64,000 nucleotides of DNA from the NCBI GenBank assembly GCA_022041995.1, contig CP074381.1:3968001-4032000 (forward strand), written 5' to 3'. This DNA comes from Cupriavidus necator. GTDB lineage: Bacteria; Pseudomonadota; Gammaproteobacteria; Burkholderiales; Burkholderiaceae. Positions 8,574 to 17,889 of the stretch are shown here, in pieces. The translations under genes were made by a program, and so were the position numbers. Under the pieces are notes generated by a model. The model saw only the letters and a list, made by a program, of their open reading frames with translations. It ran no database searches and was not told the DNA's origin. Within the stretch, counting starts at the first letter, position 1; each line of letters starts with the position of its first letter.

Positions 8574-8992
8574 ATACCTGCCCTCGCGCTTTGTCCCGGC
8601 CGGCCCGGCACGGGCGCAACGCCGGCTTCACGCTGATCGAAGTGCTGGTGGCGCTGACCATCCTGGCGGTCGCGCTGACCGCGGCGATGCGCGCGATGGG
8701 CTCGATGGTCGATGCCAGCGCGTCGCTGCAGGCGCGCATGCTGGCCGAGTGGAGTGCCGAGAACCACCTGGCCGCGCTGCGCCTGGCCAAGACCTGGCCC
8801 GAGCCCGGCGTCAGCGGCTATGCCTGCCCGCAGGGCGGCACGCCGCTGTATTGCGAGCAATCCGTCTCGGGCACGCCCAATCCCGTTTTCCGCCGCGTCG
8901 AGATCGCGGTCTACCCGTCCGCCACGGACAAGTCCGTACGCCTGGCGTGGCTGGTCACCATTGTCCCCAATGAAACCCGCAACGTGCTCTGA
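8570..8992 (+). CDS. gspI: Minor pseudopilin GspI
   Basis: A 140-residue minor pseudopilin with cleavage motif RNAG|FTLIEVLVALTILAVAL and Glu at +5, followed by a GspI domain (SAENHLAALRL, then FRRVEIAVYPS). It overlaps gspH by ATGA, and the gspJ start lies inside its last codons, so the three genes are probably translationally coupled. GspI forms a tip complex with GspJ and GspK in known systems. Confidence 0.93.
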   Translation: MNTCPRALSRPARHGRNAGFTLIEVLVALTILAVALTAAMRAMGSMVDASASLQARMLAEWSAENHLAALRLAKTWPEPGVSGYACPQGGTPLYCEQSVSGTPNPVFRRVEIAVYPSATDKSVRLAWLVTIVPNETRNVL

Positions 8993-9671
8993 GCGCCGTC
9001 TGCGCCAGCCCCGCGGCTTCACGCTGCTGGAAATGCTGGTCGCCATCACGCTGCTGGCGGTGATGGCGGTGATCGGCTGGCGCGCGCTGGACAGCCTGAC
9101 GCGCAGCCGCGAGCGCCTCACCGACCACGATGCGCGCCTGGACGCGCTGAAGGTGCTTTACGGCCAGCTCCAGGCCGACTGCGAGCACCTGGCCAACCCC
9201 ACGCTGCTGCAGGCCAGCCCGGTCGAGATCGGCCAGAACCGGCTGCTGCTGGTGCGCGACCGGCGCGATGAAGGCCAGCCGCCGACCTGGCAGGCGCTGT
9301 CGTACCAGCTCGACGGCAATACCCTGGTGCGCGTAGCCGCGCCGCCAGTGGACAGCCGCGCCGGCCTGCAGTCGGCGCTGCTGGCGCTGCGCCAGGGCGG
9401 CAGCAATACCGCGCAGGTGCGGCGCGTGCTGGCCGACGTGGATGGCATGAGCACGCGCGCATGGGTGGAGCCCGCCGGCTGGCAGGCCGACAGCGGGCGC
9501 ATCCGCAACGTGTTGTTCGCGGGCAACGCGGCCAGCGCCGTGGCCGCCTCCGCGCCCGGCGCCGCGCTGCCCAACACCGCGGTGCGCGCGGTGGAACTGA
9601 CCATCTTCGCCCGCATGGGCGACGGCGATGCGCCGCGGCAGTTCCAGAAAATCTGCATGACCGGGCTATGA
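8970..9671 (+). CDS. gspJ: Minor pseudopilin GspJ
   Basis: A 233-residue minor pseudopilin: leader MKPATCSERRLRQPRG, cleavage before FTLLEMLVAITLLAVMAV, Glu at +5. The larger C-terminal domain includes RLTDHDARLDALKVLYGQLQ and ends QFQKICMTGL. It overlaps gspI by 23 bases and gspK by ATGA. The start was chosen by the prepilin leader; the open frame extends further upstream, antisense-free but inside gspI. Confidence 0.93.
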   Translation: MKPATCSERRLRQPRGFTLLEMLVAITLLAVMAVIGWRALDSLTRSRERLTDHDARLDALKVLYGQLQADCEHLANPTLLQASPVEIGQNRLLLVRDRRDEGQPPTWQALSYQLDGNTLVRVAAPPVDSRAGLQSALLALRQGGSNTAQVRRVLADVDGMSTRAWVEPAGWQADSGRIRNVLFAGNAASAVAASAPGAALPNTAVRAVELTIFARMGDGDAPRQFQKICMTGL

Positions 9672-10708
9672 GGCAAGCCAGCCGCCCGTCTCGCCTGGCG
9701 CCGTTGCGCCGCCGCCCGCGCGGTGCGGCCGTGGTCACCGCGCTGCTGATGGTCACGCTGGCCGTGGTGGTGGTGTCCGGCATGCTGTGGCGCCAGCAGG
9801 TGCAGATCCGCGCCATCGAGAACCAGCGGCTGCTGGCCCAGGCCACCTGGATCGAGCGCGCCGCCGTGGACTGGGCGCGGCTGATCCTGCGCGACGACCA
9901 GCGCCGCACCAATGTCGACGAACTGGGCGAGCCGTGGGCGGTACCGATTGCCGAGACGCGGCTGTCGGACTTCCTCGGCGCGGCACTGCGCACCGACGTC
10001 GCGGGCGAGACCTCGTTCCTGTCGGGCCGCATCCTGGATGCGCAGGCGCGCCTGAACCTGGCCAACCTGGTGGTGTGGACCGCCACTGGCGGCGAAGGCG
10101 GCCAGCCAGGCCGCGCGGCCTCGGTCGACCCGGCGGCACAGGCCGCATACCGCCGCCTGCTGCAGACGGTAGGCCTGAACCCGTCGCTGGCCGAGACCAC
10201 GGCGCGCTATATGCTGCAGGCCGCGCAGGGCGGCAATGCCAGCGGCCAGCCGGCGCCGCGCCCGCTGGACAGCGTGCAGGGGCTGATGGCGCTGCCCGGC
10301 TACACGCCGGAGATGGTGGCGGTGCTGGAGCCCTTTGTCACCGTGCTGCCCGAGCGCACGCTGGTCAACGCCAACACCGCCGAGGCCGAGGTGCTGGCCG
10401 CGGTCATCGACAAGCTGCCGCTGGAGCGCGCGCGCGAACTGGTGCGCCAGCGCGACCGCGCCTACTTCAACAACCTGGGCAACCTGCAGACCCAGCTGGC
10501 CGCGCTGGCGCCGCAGGCGGATGCCGCCAACCTCGGCAACCTGCTCGACGTGCGCACGCACTACTTCCTGGTCTACGGACTGGTGCGGCACGAGCGCGCC
10601 ACCCGGCTGCAGGTGTCGCTGATCTTCCGCGGCGAGCCGCTGGGCACGGCCAACACCACCCGCGTGGTCTGGATCCAGGATGCGGACCGGCTGCCGGAGC
10701 TGCGCTGA
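9668..10708 (+). CDS. gspK: Minor pseudopilin GspK
   Basis: A 346-residue minor pseudopilin, thought to cap the pseudopilus tip. The leader ends RRRPRG and the hydrophobic stretch is AAVVTALLMVTLAVVVVSG. It lacks the Glu at position +5 found in the other pseudopilins, as is usual for GspK. A large alpha-helical insert and the SAM-like region (LVNANTAEAEVLAAVID) follow. The start overlaps the gspJ stop. A 270-base gap follows before gspL, the longest break in this gene series, so an internal promoter there is possible. Confidence 0.93.
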   Translation: MRQASRPSRLAPLRRRPRGAAVVTALLMVTLAVVVVSGMLWRQQVQIRAIENQRLLAQATWIERAAVDWARLILRDDQRRTNVDELGEPWAVPIAETRLSDFLGAALRTDVAGETSFLSGRILDAQARLNLANLVVWTATGGEGGQPGRAASVDPAAQAAYRRLLQTVGLNPSLAETTARYMLQAAQGGNASGQPAPRPLDSVQGLMALPGYTPEMVAVLEPFVTVLPERTLVNANTAEAEVLAAVIDKLPLERARELVRQRDRAYFNNLGNLQTQLAALAPQADAANLGNLLDVRTHYFLVYGLVRHERATRLQVSLIFRGEPLGTANTTRVVWIQDADRLPELR

Positions 10709-10978
10709 GCGGCGCCCACCAGGCCAGGCGACAGGCCGAATTTGCACGCGGGAGCAACCGGGGAGAATGGTATTGACGCGGTTTAGTCACACAGGCAAGG
10801 TATGCTGCGGCGCTGGCGCGAGCGTGGCACCAGCCCACCCGCCGCCGTCCGGCCTTCCTGGCCGCCCGCCGGCATCCCCGCGCCCCGGCAAGTTTCTGAC
10901 TCCGGGGCGCTCCAGGGCGCATCCCAACCGGCCATGCGCCTGCCCGAGCCGTTCCATTGACGCCAAAGCAAGGAAACC

Positions 10979-12406
10979 TTGAGCACCACCCTGTACGTCC
11001 GCCTGCCACACCGGCCGCATGACCAGCCGCAACCGTGGCAGTTCGGCACCCTGCCGTTCGCGCTGGTGCGCACGGCCACGGCCGACACGGCGCGGCGCGG
11101 CCAGACCCGTGCGGCGCCGGAAGTGTTGCGCGAAGGCCACGCCCGCATCGCTGACCTGCCCGCGGCCGAGCGCCTGGTGCTGATCCTCGCCGCCAGCGAC
11201 GTACTGCTGACCACCGCCAGCGTGCCGCCGCTGCCGCCCGCCCGTTTGAAACAGGCGCTGCCCAACCTGGTCGAGGACGCGCTCGCGACCGATGCGCAGC
11301 CGTGCCATATCGGCGTGGGCCCTGCCCTGGACGGCAGCGCCGCGCGCGGACCGCGCCAGCGGCTGCTGATGGTGGCCGACCGCGCCTGGCTGCGCGCCGT
11401 GCTCGACGCTTTTGCCGAACACCGCCACCGGCGCCGACATGTGCTGGCCGCGCAGTTGTGCGTGCCGCTGGCCCGCGCCGAGCAAGACGGCACCGAGCCG
11501 TCACTGGCGAACGCCGACGCGCCGGCGCCGACGGCCGCGCTGGTAGTCGAAGCCGCCGCCAGCGCCCTGGCCCAGAGCGGCGAGTTGAGCGATGAGTTGA
11601 GCGGCGAACTGCCCGGCACCGCCGCCGATGCCGCGCGCCAGTGGCAACTGACCGTGCGCACCGGCGCGCACGCCGGCTACGGGTTGCTGCTGGGCGACGA
11701 TGCCCTGGCCGCTTGGCAGGCGCTTGCGCCCGCCGGCACCTGGTATGCCGATGCCGACGCTGCCGCCGCGGCGCCGGTGCCCGACCTGCGCCAGGCCGCC
11801 CGCACCAGCTGGCAGCTGTGGATCGAAGGCGCGCAGGGCTGCCTGCGCGAGCCGGCGCTGGACCTGGCGCAGTTTGAATTCGCGCAGGGCCGCGCCGACC
11901 GCTGGAACCTGGTGGCATGGCGCGTGCCGCTGGCATTGCTGGCGGGCATCGTGCTGGTGCAGGTCATCGGCATGAACACGCACTGGCTGCTGCTGCGGCG
12001 CGAGCAGCAGCGGCTGGAAGCCGCGCAGCTGCAGGCGCTGCACGGCGCCTTCCCGCAGATCCAGACCGTGCTCGACGCGCCCCTGCAGATGCGGCGGCAG
12101 GTCGAGCAGCTGCGCACCGCCAGCGGCCGCAGCACGCCGGAAGACTTCCTGCCGCTGGCCGACCGCTTTGGCCAGGCCGCGCGCAGGCTGCCGCCCGACG
12201 CGCTGCAGGCGCTGGAGTACCGCGGCCGCATGCTGGTGGTGACGCTCAAGCCGGGCACGGACACGGCCGGGCTGCGCAGCGCCGCGCGCCAGGCCGGGCT
12301 GCAAATGGAAGAAGACAAGGCCGGTGGTGCCGCTGGCAGTACCAGCAGCAGCGCAGGCACCACGGTGACGCCCGGCTCGCGCTGGACCGTCAGGCCCGGC
12401 CTGTAA
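10979..12406 (+). CDS. gspL: Type II secretion inner-membrane protein GspL
   Basis: A 475-residue inner-membrane protein that anchors the GspE ATPase. The N-terminal cytoplasmic part is actin-like, a single membrane helix lies near residues 316-335 (VPLALLAGIVLVQVIGM), and the periplasmic ferredoxin-like domain follows. The start is TTG at 10979, supported by AAGGAAACC just upstream; no ATG is better placed. A Ser/Gly/Thr-rich stretch near the C-terminus (AAGSTSSSAGTT) looks like an unstructured linker. Confidence 0.9.
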   Translation: MSTTLYVRLPHRPHDQPQPWQFGTLPFALVRTATADTARRGQTRAAPEVLREGHARIADLPAAERLVLILAASDVLLTTASVPPLPPARLKQALPNLVEDALATDAQPCHIGVGPALDGSAARGPRQRLLMVADRAWLRAVLDAFAEHRHRRRHVLAAQLCVPLARAEQDGTEPSLANADAPAPTAALVVEAAASALAQSGELSDELSGELPGTAADAARQWQLTVRTGAHAGYGLLLGDDALAAWQALAPAGTWYADADAAAAAPVPDLRQAARTSWQLWIEGAQGCLREPALDLAQFEFAQGRADRWNLVAWRVPLALLAGIVLVQVIGMNTHWLLLRREQQRLEAAQLQALHGAFPQIQTVLDAPLQMRRQVEQLRTASGRSTPEDFLPLADRFGQAARRLPPDALQALEYRGRMLVVTLKPGTDTAGLRSAARQAGLQMEEDKAGGAAGSTSSSAGTTVTPGSRWTVRPGL

Positions 12407-12424
12407 GCGGGCCCACCAGCAAGC

Positions 12425-13033
12425 ATGAACCCCATGAAAGACACAGCCCGAAGCCAGTCGCCACGCGCCAGCCGGCCAGGCGCGACCTCTGCGCTGCGCA
12501 CGCGCCTGGCGCGGCTGCGCCCGTCCGTGCCACAGGCGTGGCAGGAGCGCTTCAACGCCTTCTGGTCGGCGCGCAACCCGCGCGAACAGGCCATCCTGGC
12601 CGGCGGCGGCGCCGTGCTGGCGCTGGTGATCGGCTACCTGGTGCTGTGGGAGCCGGCCGCTGACGGCCGCGAGCGCCTGGCGCGCAACCTGCCCAAGCTG
12701 CGCGCGGACCTGGCCGAAATGGAAACCCTGGCGCAGGAAGCCCGCGGCCTGAAGGCAACGCCGGCGCCGTCGTTGCGCGGCGACGCGCTCACGCAGGCGC
12801 TGCAGGACAGCCTGGGCCAGCACGGCCTGAAGGCGACCCGGCTGGCCGCCGGCGCCGACAACAGCGTGCAGGTGCAGCTGGACAAGGTGCCCTTCGGCGC
12901 GGTCAGCGGCTGGCTGCAGGACGTGCGCCAGCAGCAGCGCATGAAGGTGATCGACGCCCGCATCGTCTATGTCGGCGCCACGGCGCTGGTGAACGTCAGC
13001 GCGACCCTGCAGGGTCCGGGCGGCCGCAGCTGA
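12425..13033 (+). CDS. gspM: Type II secretion protein GspM
   Basis: A 202-residue bitopic protein with one membrane helix near residues 57-75 (AILAGGGAVLALVIGYLVLW), preceded by NPREQ, a motif common in GspM, and followed by a periplasmic ferredoxin-like domain. GspM pairs with GspL in the inner-membrane platform. It follows gspL after 18 bases, and its stop overlaps the gspN start (TGATG). Confidence 0.9.
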   Translation: MNPMKDTARSQSPRASRPGATSALRTRLARLRPSVPQAWQERFNAFWSARNPREQAILAGGGAVLALVIGYLVLWEPAADGRERLARNLPKLRADLAEMETLAQEARGLKATPAPSLRGDALTQALQDSLGQHGLKATRLAAGADNSVQVQLDKVPFGAVSGWLQDVRQQQRMKVIDARIVYVGATALVNVSATLQGPGGRS

Positions 13034-13842
13034 TGGTACGGCTGGAAACGCTGCGCCTGCCGCGCCGCAAGCTGCGCCAGCCGGCCGCATGGCGGCGCCT
13101 GCGCTGGCTGGGGCTTGGCCTGGCGAGCGCCGCGGTGACCGTGGTGGCGATGCTGCCGGCGGCATGGATCGCCGCGCGCGTGGCCACGCAGACGCAGGGA
13201 CGGGTACTGCTGGCCGATGCCAGCGGCTCGCTCTGGCATGGCAGCGCCACGCTGGCGCTGTCGGCCGGCGCCGGCAGCCAGACCGCGACTGTGCTGCCCG
13301 GCCGGCTGCAATGGACGCTGGCGTTCTGGCCGCTGCTGGGCGGCAGCGCGCGCCTGGTGGTGAGCCACTCCGAGGCCATGGCCGCGCCGGTCGCCATCAC
13401 CGTGATGCCCGGCGGCTGGAGCGCGCAGGCAGGCGCCATCCGGCTGCCCGCGGCGCTGCTCGAAGGCATCGGCGCGCCATTCAATACGCTGCGCCCGGAC
13501 GGCCTGATGCGTGTGGACTGGTCCACGCTGCAGGGGCGCTTTTCGGGCCAGGGCATGAGCGGCCATATGACGCTGCGCATCGAACAGGTGTCGTCGGCCG
13601 TGAGCCGGGTGCGCCCGCTGGGCAGCTACCGCGCCGAGCTCGACTGGACCGGCGAGGGTGGCGGCAAGCTGCAGCTGAGCACCATCGCCGGGCCGCTGCA
13701 CCTGGAGGGCAGCGGCACGCTAGGGCGGCAGGCGCGCTTCGAGGGCACCGCGCACGCCGAGCCCGAAGCGGCAACGCAACTGACCAGCCTGCTGAGCCTG
13801 CTGGGACGACGAGACAACCATGTGACAAGGCTGCGCTTCTGA
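13033..13842 (+). CDS. gspN: Type II secretion protein GspN
   Basis: A 269-residue protein with an N-terminal membrane anchor (LGLGLASAAVTVVAMLPAAW) and the GspN motifs GRVLLADASGSLWHGSATLAL and GRLQWTLAFWPLLGG. GspN is an accessory T2SS protein not present in every system. It begins within the gspM stop codon (TGATG), so expression is likely coupled. Confidence 0.88.
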   Translation: MVRLETLRLPRRKLRQPAAWRRLRWLGLGLASAAVTVVAMLPAAWIAARVATQTQGRVLLADASGSLWHGSATLALSAGAGSQTATVLPGRLQWTLAFWPLLGGSARLVVSHSEAMAAPVAITVMPGGWSAQAGAIRLPAALLEGIGAPFNTLRPDGLMRVDWSTLQGRFSGQGMSGHMTLRIEQVSSAVSRVRPLGSYRAELDWTGEGGGKLQLSTIAGPLHLEGSGTLGRQARFEGTAHAEPEAATQLTSLLSLLGRRDNHVTRLRF

Positions 13843-13870
13843 TGCCAGGCCAATCCAGGAGCGCCCGGAA

Positions 13871-16315
13871 ATGACTATGAAAACCCACGCCATCCGACCT
13901 GTTTTCCATACCGCCTGCGCCCGCGCCGTGGCCCTGCTGTGCGGGCTCTCGCTGCTGGCGCCCGCGCCGCTGTGGGCCCAGCCCGGCGCGCGCACCGGCA
14001 CCCCGCCCGCGCCGCCCGACATCACGCCGTCCAACCGCGACCAGGTGGTGCTGAACTTCGTCAATGCCGACCTTGATTCCGTGATCAAGGCGGTCGGCCA
14101 GGCCACCGGCAAGAACTTTGTGATTGATCCGCGCGTGAAGGGCACGGTCAACCTGGTCACCGAACAACCGGTCTCGCGCGCGCAGGCGCTGCAGACGCTG
14201 GGCTCGGTGCTGCGCATGCAGGGCTATGCCATGGTCGAGAGCAACGGCTTCACCAAGGTCGTGCCCGAGGCCGACGCCAAGCTGCAGGGCTCGCCCACGG
14301 TGGTCGGCGCCAGCCCCAGCCGCGGCGACCAGGTGGTGACGCAGGTGTTCCGGCTGAACTATGAATCGGCCAACAACCTGGTGCCGGTGCTGCGGCCGAT
14401 GATCGCGCCCAACAACACCATCACCGCCTACCCGGCCAACAACACGCTGGTCATCACTGACTACGCCGACAACCTGCGCCGGCTGGCGCGCATCATCGCC
14501 GCGGTCGATGCGCCGGCCTCGGGCGAGGTCGAGCTGGTGCCGCTCAGGCACGCCCTGGCCAGCGATACCGCGGCGGTGCTGCAGAAGCTGCTCGACCCCG
14601 GCGCCGCGGGCGCCACCGGCGGCGCCGCACCGGGCGTCGACGCCAGCCTGCGCACCTCGGTGGTGGCGGAGCCGCGCAGCAATTCGCTGATGATCCGCGC
14701 CACCAGCCGCGCGCGGCTGCAGCAGGCGCGCCAGCTGATCGAAAAGCTCGACCAGCCCTATGCGCGCCCCGGCAATATCTGGGTGGTGCCGCTGAAGAAC
14801 GCCGATGCGGTCAAGCTGGCGGCCACGCTGCGCGCCATCGTCGCCGCCGACAGCAGCTTTGCCAGCGCCACCCAGCCCGGCGGGCAGGCCGGCGGCATCG
14901 GCGGCGCGGCGGGCATGACCAATGTCTCGACGCCGGCCGGCGGGCAGTTCACCGGCGGCGCCACCGGCACCCAGGCCAGCATGCGGGGCGGCACCGGCGC
15001 GGCGGGCGGCTCCGGCGGCGCCTATGGCAACTCGGCCTTCGCCGCATCGTTCGGCGCCAGTACCCAGCCGGCCACCGGCGGCATCATCCAGGCCGACCAG
15101 TCCACCAACTCGCTCATCATCACCGCCAGCGAACCGGTCTACCGGAACCTGCGCGGCGTGATCGACGACCTCGACGCGCGCCGCGCGCAGGTCTATATCG
15201 AGTCGATGATCGTTGAGGTGACCGCCACGCAGGCGAGCCAGCTCGGCATCCAGTGGCAGGGCCTGATCAGCTCGCCAGGCGGCAACAACAATGTGTTTGC
15301 CGGCACCAACTTCGGCACCGGCGGACAGAACATCCTGAACCTGACCCTGGCCGGGGCGCTGGCCGACAGCAACCGCTCCGCCGGCATCGTCGCTGCGCAG
15401 CAACTGGTTCCCGACATCGGCGGCCTGAACCTGGGCATCGTCAACAAGGCCCTGGGGCTGGGCGCGCTGCTGCGCGCGCTGGGCACCAACGGCAGCGTCA
15501 ACCTGTTGTCCACGCCGAACCTGATCACGCTGGAGAACGAGGAAGCCAAGATCCTGATCGGCCAGAACATCCCGATCACCACCGGCTCCTATGCCCAGAC
15601 CGGTGGCGCGGCCTCGGTCACGCCGTTCCAGACCTTCGACCGCAAGGACGTGGGCATCACGCTGCGCGTGAAGCCGCAGATCACCGACGGCGGGCTGGTG
15701 AAGATGCAGATCTTCCAGGAATCGTCGTCGGTGGTGCCGGGCACGCTCGGCCTGGTCCAGGGCCCGACCACCAACGTGCGCTCGATCGAGACCAACGTGC
15801 TGATCGACGACGGCCAGATCATCGTGCTGGGGGGGCTGATCGAGGACTCGTATGGCGACGGCGTACAGAAGGTGCCGCTGCTGGGCGACATCCCATGGAT
15901 CGGCGGCCTGTTCCGCTACGAGAACAAGAACCGCTCCAAGACCAACCTGCTGGTGTTCCTGCGCCCCTATGTGATGCGCACGGCCGGCGCCGCCGACCGC
16001 CTGACGCAGGACCGCTACGACTATATGCGCGCGCAGCAGCAGGGCTTTGTTTCGCCTAACATCATGGTGCGTGATACCAACACGCCGTTGCTGCCGCCGG
16101 CCGACGCACCGTCCACGCCGTTCGTCGATCCGCGTGCAAACGGCCCGGTTGCCGCCCCGCTGCCCCTGCAGCAGTCCCTTCCGCAGAATGCCCCGCAGCC
16201 CGGCGTGCCGGGCCAGCCACAGCCCATGCAGCCGGCACCGCAGCAGCTGCCGCAACCACCGGCGAACGCACCCCAGCCGCTGAGCCTGCGCGGCGAGTCT
16301 GCGCTCCAGAACTAG
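13871..16315 (+). CDS. gspD: Secretin GspD
   Basis: The outer-membrane secretin through which folded substrates exit. The 814-residue protein has a signal peptide ending near APLWAQ, N0-N3 periplasmic domains, and a glycine-rich insertion at about residues 336-385. The C-terminal secretin domain includes QVYIESMIVEVTA, a gate region and VPLLGDIPWIGGLF at about 668. A Pro/Gln-rich tail (about 70 residues) follows the barrel, a possible pilotin or peptidoglycan contact. In this locus gspD follows gspN rather than starting the operon. Confidence 0.96.
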   Translation: MTMKTHAIRPVFHTACARAVALLCGLSLLAPAPLWAQPGARTGTPPAPPDITPSNRDQVVLNFVNADLDSVIKAVGQATGKNFVIDPRVKGTVNLVTEQPVSRAQALQTLGSVLRMQGYAMVESNGFTKVVPEADAKLQGSPTVVGASPSRGDQVVTQVFRLNYESANNLVPVLRPMIAPNNTITAYPANNTLVITDYADNLRRLARIIAAVDAPASGEVELVPLRHALASDTAAVLQKLLDPGAAGATGGAAPGVDASLRTSVVAEPRSNSLMIRATSRARLQQARQLIEKLDQPYARPGNIWVVPLKNADAVKLAATLRAIVAADSSFASATQPGGQAGGIGGAAGMTNVSTPAGGQFTGGATGTQASMRGGTGAAGGSGGAYGNSAFAASFGASTQPATGGIIQADQSTNSLIITASEPVYRNLRGVIDDLDARRAQVYIESMIVEVTATQASQLGIQWQGLISSPGGNNNVFAGTNFGTGGQNILNLTLAGALADSNRSAGIVAAQQLVPDIGGLNLGIVNKALGLGALLRALGTNGSVNLLSTPNLITLENEEAKILIGQNIPITTGSYAQTGGAASVTPFQTFDRKDVGITLRVKPQITDGGLVKMQIFQESSSVVPGTLGLVQGPTTNVRSIETNVLIDDGQIIVLGGLIEDSYGDGVQKVPLLGDIPWIGGLFRYENKNRSKTNLLVFLRPYVMRTAGAADRLTQDRYDYMRAQQQGFVSPNIMVRDTNTPLLPPADAPSTPFVDPRANGPVAAPLPLQQSLPQNAPQPGVPGQPQPMQPAPQQLPQPPANAPQPLSLRGESALQN

Positions 16316-16323
16316 GCCCCGAC

Positions 16324-17874
16324 ATGGCTAGCGAAGTCCAAACTGCCCTGCCCGCCGGCACGAACGCGCCGGGCGAGACCCTGGAGCCGCCCTCGCCGAT
16401 GGCGGCGCGGCTGGTCTCGTACGGCTTTGCGCGCGAGGCGCCGCTGCTGGTCGCGCACCAGCGCCCTGACGGCCTGGAAGTCTGGGTGACCCGCGCCACG
16501 TCTGCGACCGCGCTGGCCGAGGTCGCGCGCGTGCACGGCGCGCTGCGCCTGCGCGTGCTGGAGCCCGACGCGCTGGAGCGCGCCATGACCGACGCCTACC
16601 ACCGCCAGGACGGCAGCGCCGCGCAGGTGGTCGGCGAGGTCGAAGGCGAGGTGGACCTGTCGCGCCTGATGCAGGACATCCCGGCGGTGGAGGACCTGCT
16701 TGAATCCGAGGACGACGCGCCGATCATCCGCATGATCAATGCGCTGCTGACGCAGGCCGCGCGCGAAGGGGCCTCGGATATCCATATCGAGCCGTTCGAG
16801 TCGTCGTCGGTGGTGCGCTTCCGCGTGGACGGCACGCTGCGCGACGTGGTGCGGCCGAAAAAGGCGCTGCACGGCGCGCTGATCTCGCGCATCAAGATCA
16901 TGGCGCAGCTCGATATCGCCGAGAAACGGCTGCCGCAGGACGGCCGCATCACGCTGCGCGTGGGCGGGCGCCCGGTCGACGTGCGGGTCTCGACCCTGCC
17001 CACCGGCCACGGCGAGCGCGCGGTGCTGCGCCTGCTGGACAAGGAAGCGGGCCGGCTCGACCTGGCCAGGCTGGGCATGGCGCCCGGCACGCTGCGCGGC
17101 TTCGACCACCTGATCCGCCAGCCGCACGGCATCGTGCTGGTGACCGGGCCGACCGGCTCGGGCAAGACCACCACGCTGTATGCGGCACTGTCGCGGCTGG
17201 ATGCGCGCACCACCAACATCATGACCGTGGAAGACCCGATCGAGTACGACCTGGACGGCATCGGCCAGACCCAGGTCAACGCGCGCATCGACATGACCTT
17301 CGGCAAGGCCTTGCGCGCGATCCTGCGCCAGGACCCGGACGTGGTCATGATCGGCGAAATCCGCGACCTGGAAACCGCGCAGATCGCGGTGCAGGCCTCG
17401 CTGACCGGCCACCTGGTGCTGGCCACGCTGCACACCAACGACTCGGCCTCGGCAGTGACGCGGCTGGTCGACATGGGGATCGAGCCGTTCCTGCTGTCGT
17501 CGTCGCTGCTGGGGGTGCTGGCGCAGCGGCTGGTACGCCGCCTGTGCCCGCACTGCAAGCGCGAGGAGGTGATTGACGTTGCCGCGGCCGGGGCCGAGGT
17601 GCTGCACGCGCAGGGCAAGCCGCTGCAGACCGTGTGGCACCCGGTGGGCTGCGACAAGTGCGGGCAGTCCGGGTACCAGGGGCGCATGGGCGTGTATGAG
17701 CTGCTGACCGTCGGTGACGAGATCCGCACCATGATCCACCGGCAGGCGCCGGAGTCCGAGATCAAGCAGGTGGCGCTGGCGCACGGCATGCACACCATGC
17801 GCGGCGACGCGCAGCGCTGGGTCGACAGCGGCGCGACCTCGCTTGAGGAAGTGCTGCGCGTGACGCGCGACTAA
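16324..17874 (+). CDS. gspE: Type II secretion ATPase GspE
   Basis: Hexameric cytoplasmic ATPase that drives pseudopilus assembly. In 516 residues it has an N-terminal GspL-binding domain, Walker A GPTGSGKTTT from residue 275, the Asp box with EDPIEYDLDGIGQTQVN, Walker B DPDVVMIGEIRD and the His box GHLVLATLHTND. It also has the GspE-specific tetracysteine zinc module (CPHC from 408, CDKC near 443). It starts 8 bases after gspD. Confidence 0.97.
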   Translation: MASEVQTALPAGTNAPGETLEPPSPMAARLVSYGFAREAPLLVAHQRPDGLEVWVTRATSATALAEVARVHGALRLRVLEPDALERAMTDAYHRQDGSAAQVVGEVEGEVDLSRLMQDIPAVEDLLESEDDAPIIRMINALLTQAAREGASDIHIEPFESSSVVRFRVDGTLRDVVRPKKALHGALISRIKIMAQLDIAEKRLPQDGRITLRVGGRPVDVRVSTLPTGHGERAVLRLLDKEAGRLDLARLGMAPGTLRGFDHLIRQPHGIVLVTGPTGSGKTTTLYAALSRLDARTTNIMTVEDPIEYDLDGIGQTQVNARIDMTFGKALRAILRQDPDVVMIGEIRDLETAQIAVQASLTGHLVLATLHTNDSASAVTRLVDMGIEPFLLSSSLLGVLAQRLVRRLCPHCKREEVIDVAAAGAEVLHAQGKPLQTVWHPVGCDKCGQSGYQGRMGVYELLTVGDEIRTMIHRQAPESEIKQVALAHGMHTMRGDAQRWVDSGATSLEEVLRVTRD

Positions 17875-17889
17875 GGCGGAGCCGCCCGG

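Noticed and set aside
10770..10810. A possible promoter (TTGACG and TATGCT words) in the gspK-gspL gap.
   Set aside because: The spacing of about 22 bases is outside the normal 16-18 range.
13481..16255. A 924-codon open frame antisense to gspD and gspN.
   Set aside because: No domain, shadow composition, and the opposite strand encodes clear secretin and GspN motifs.
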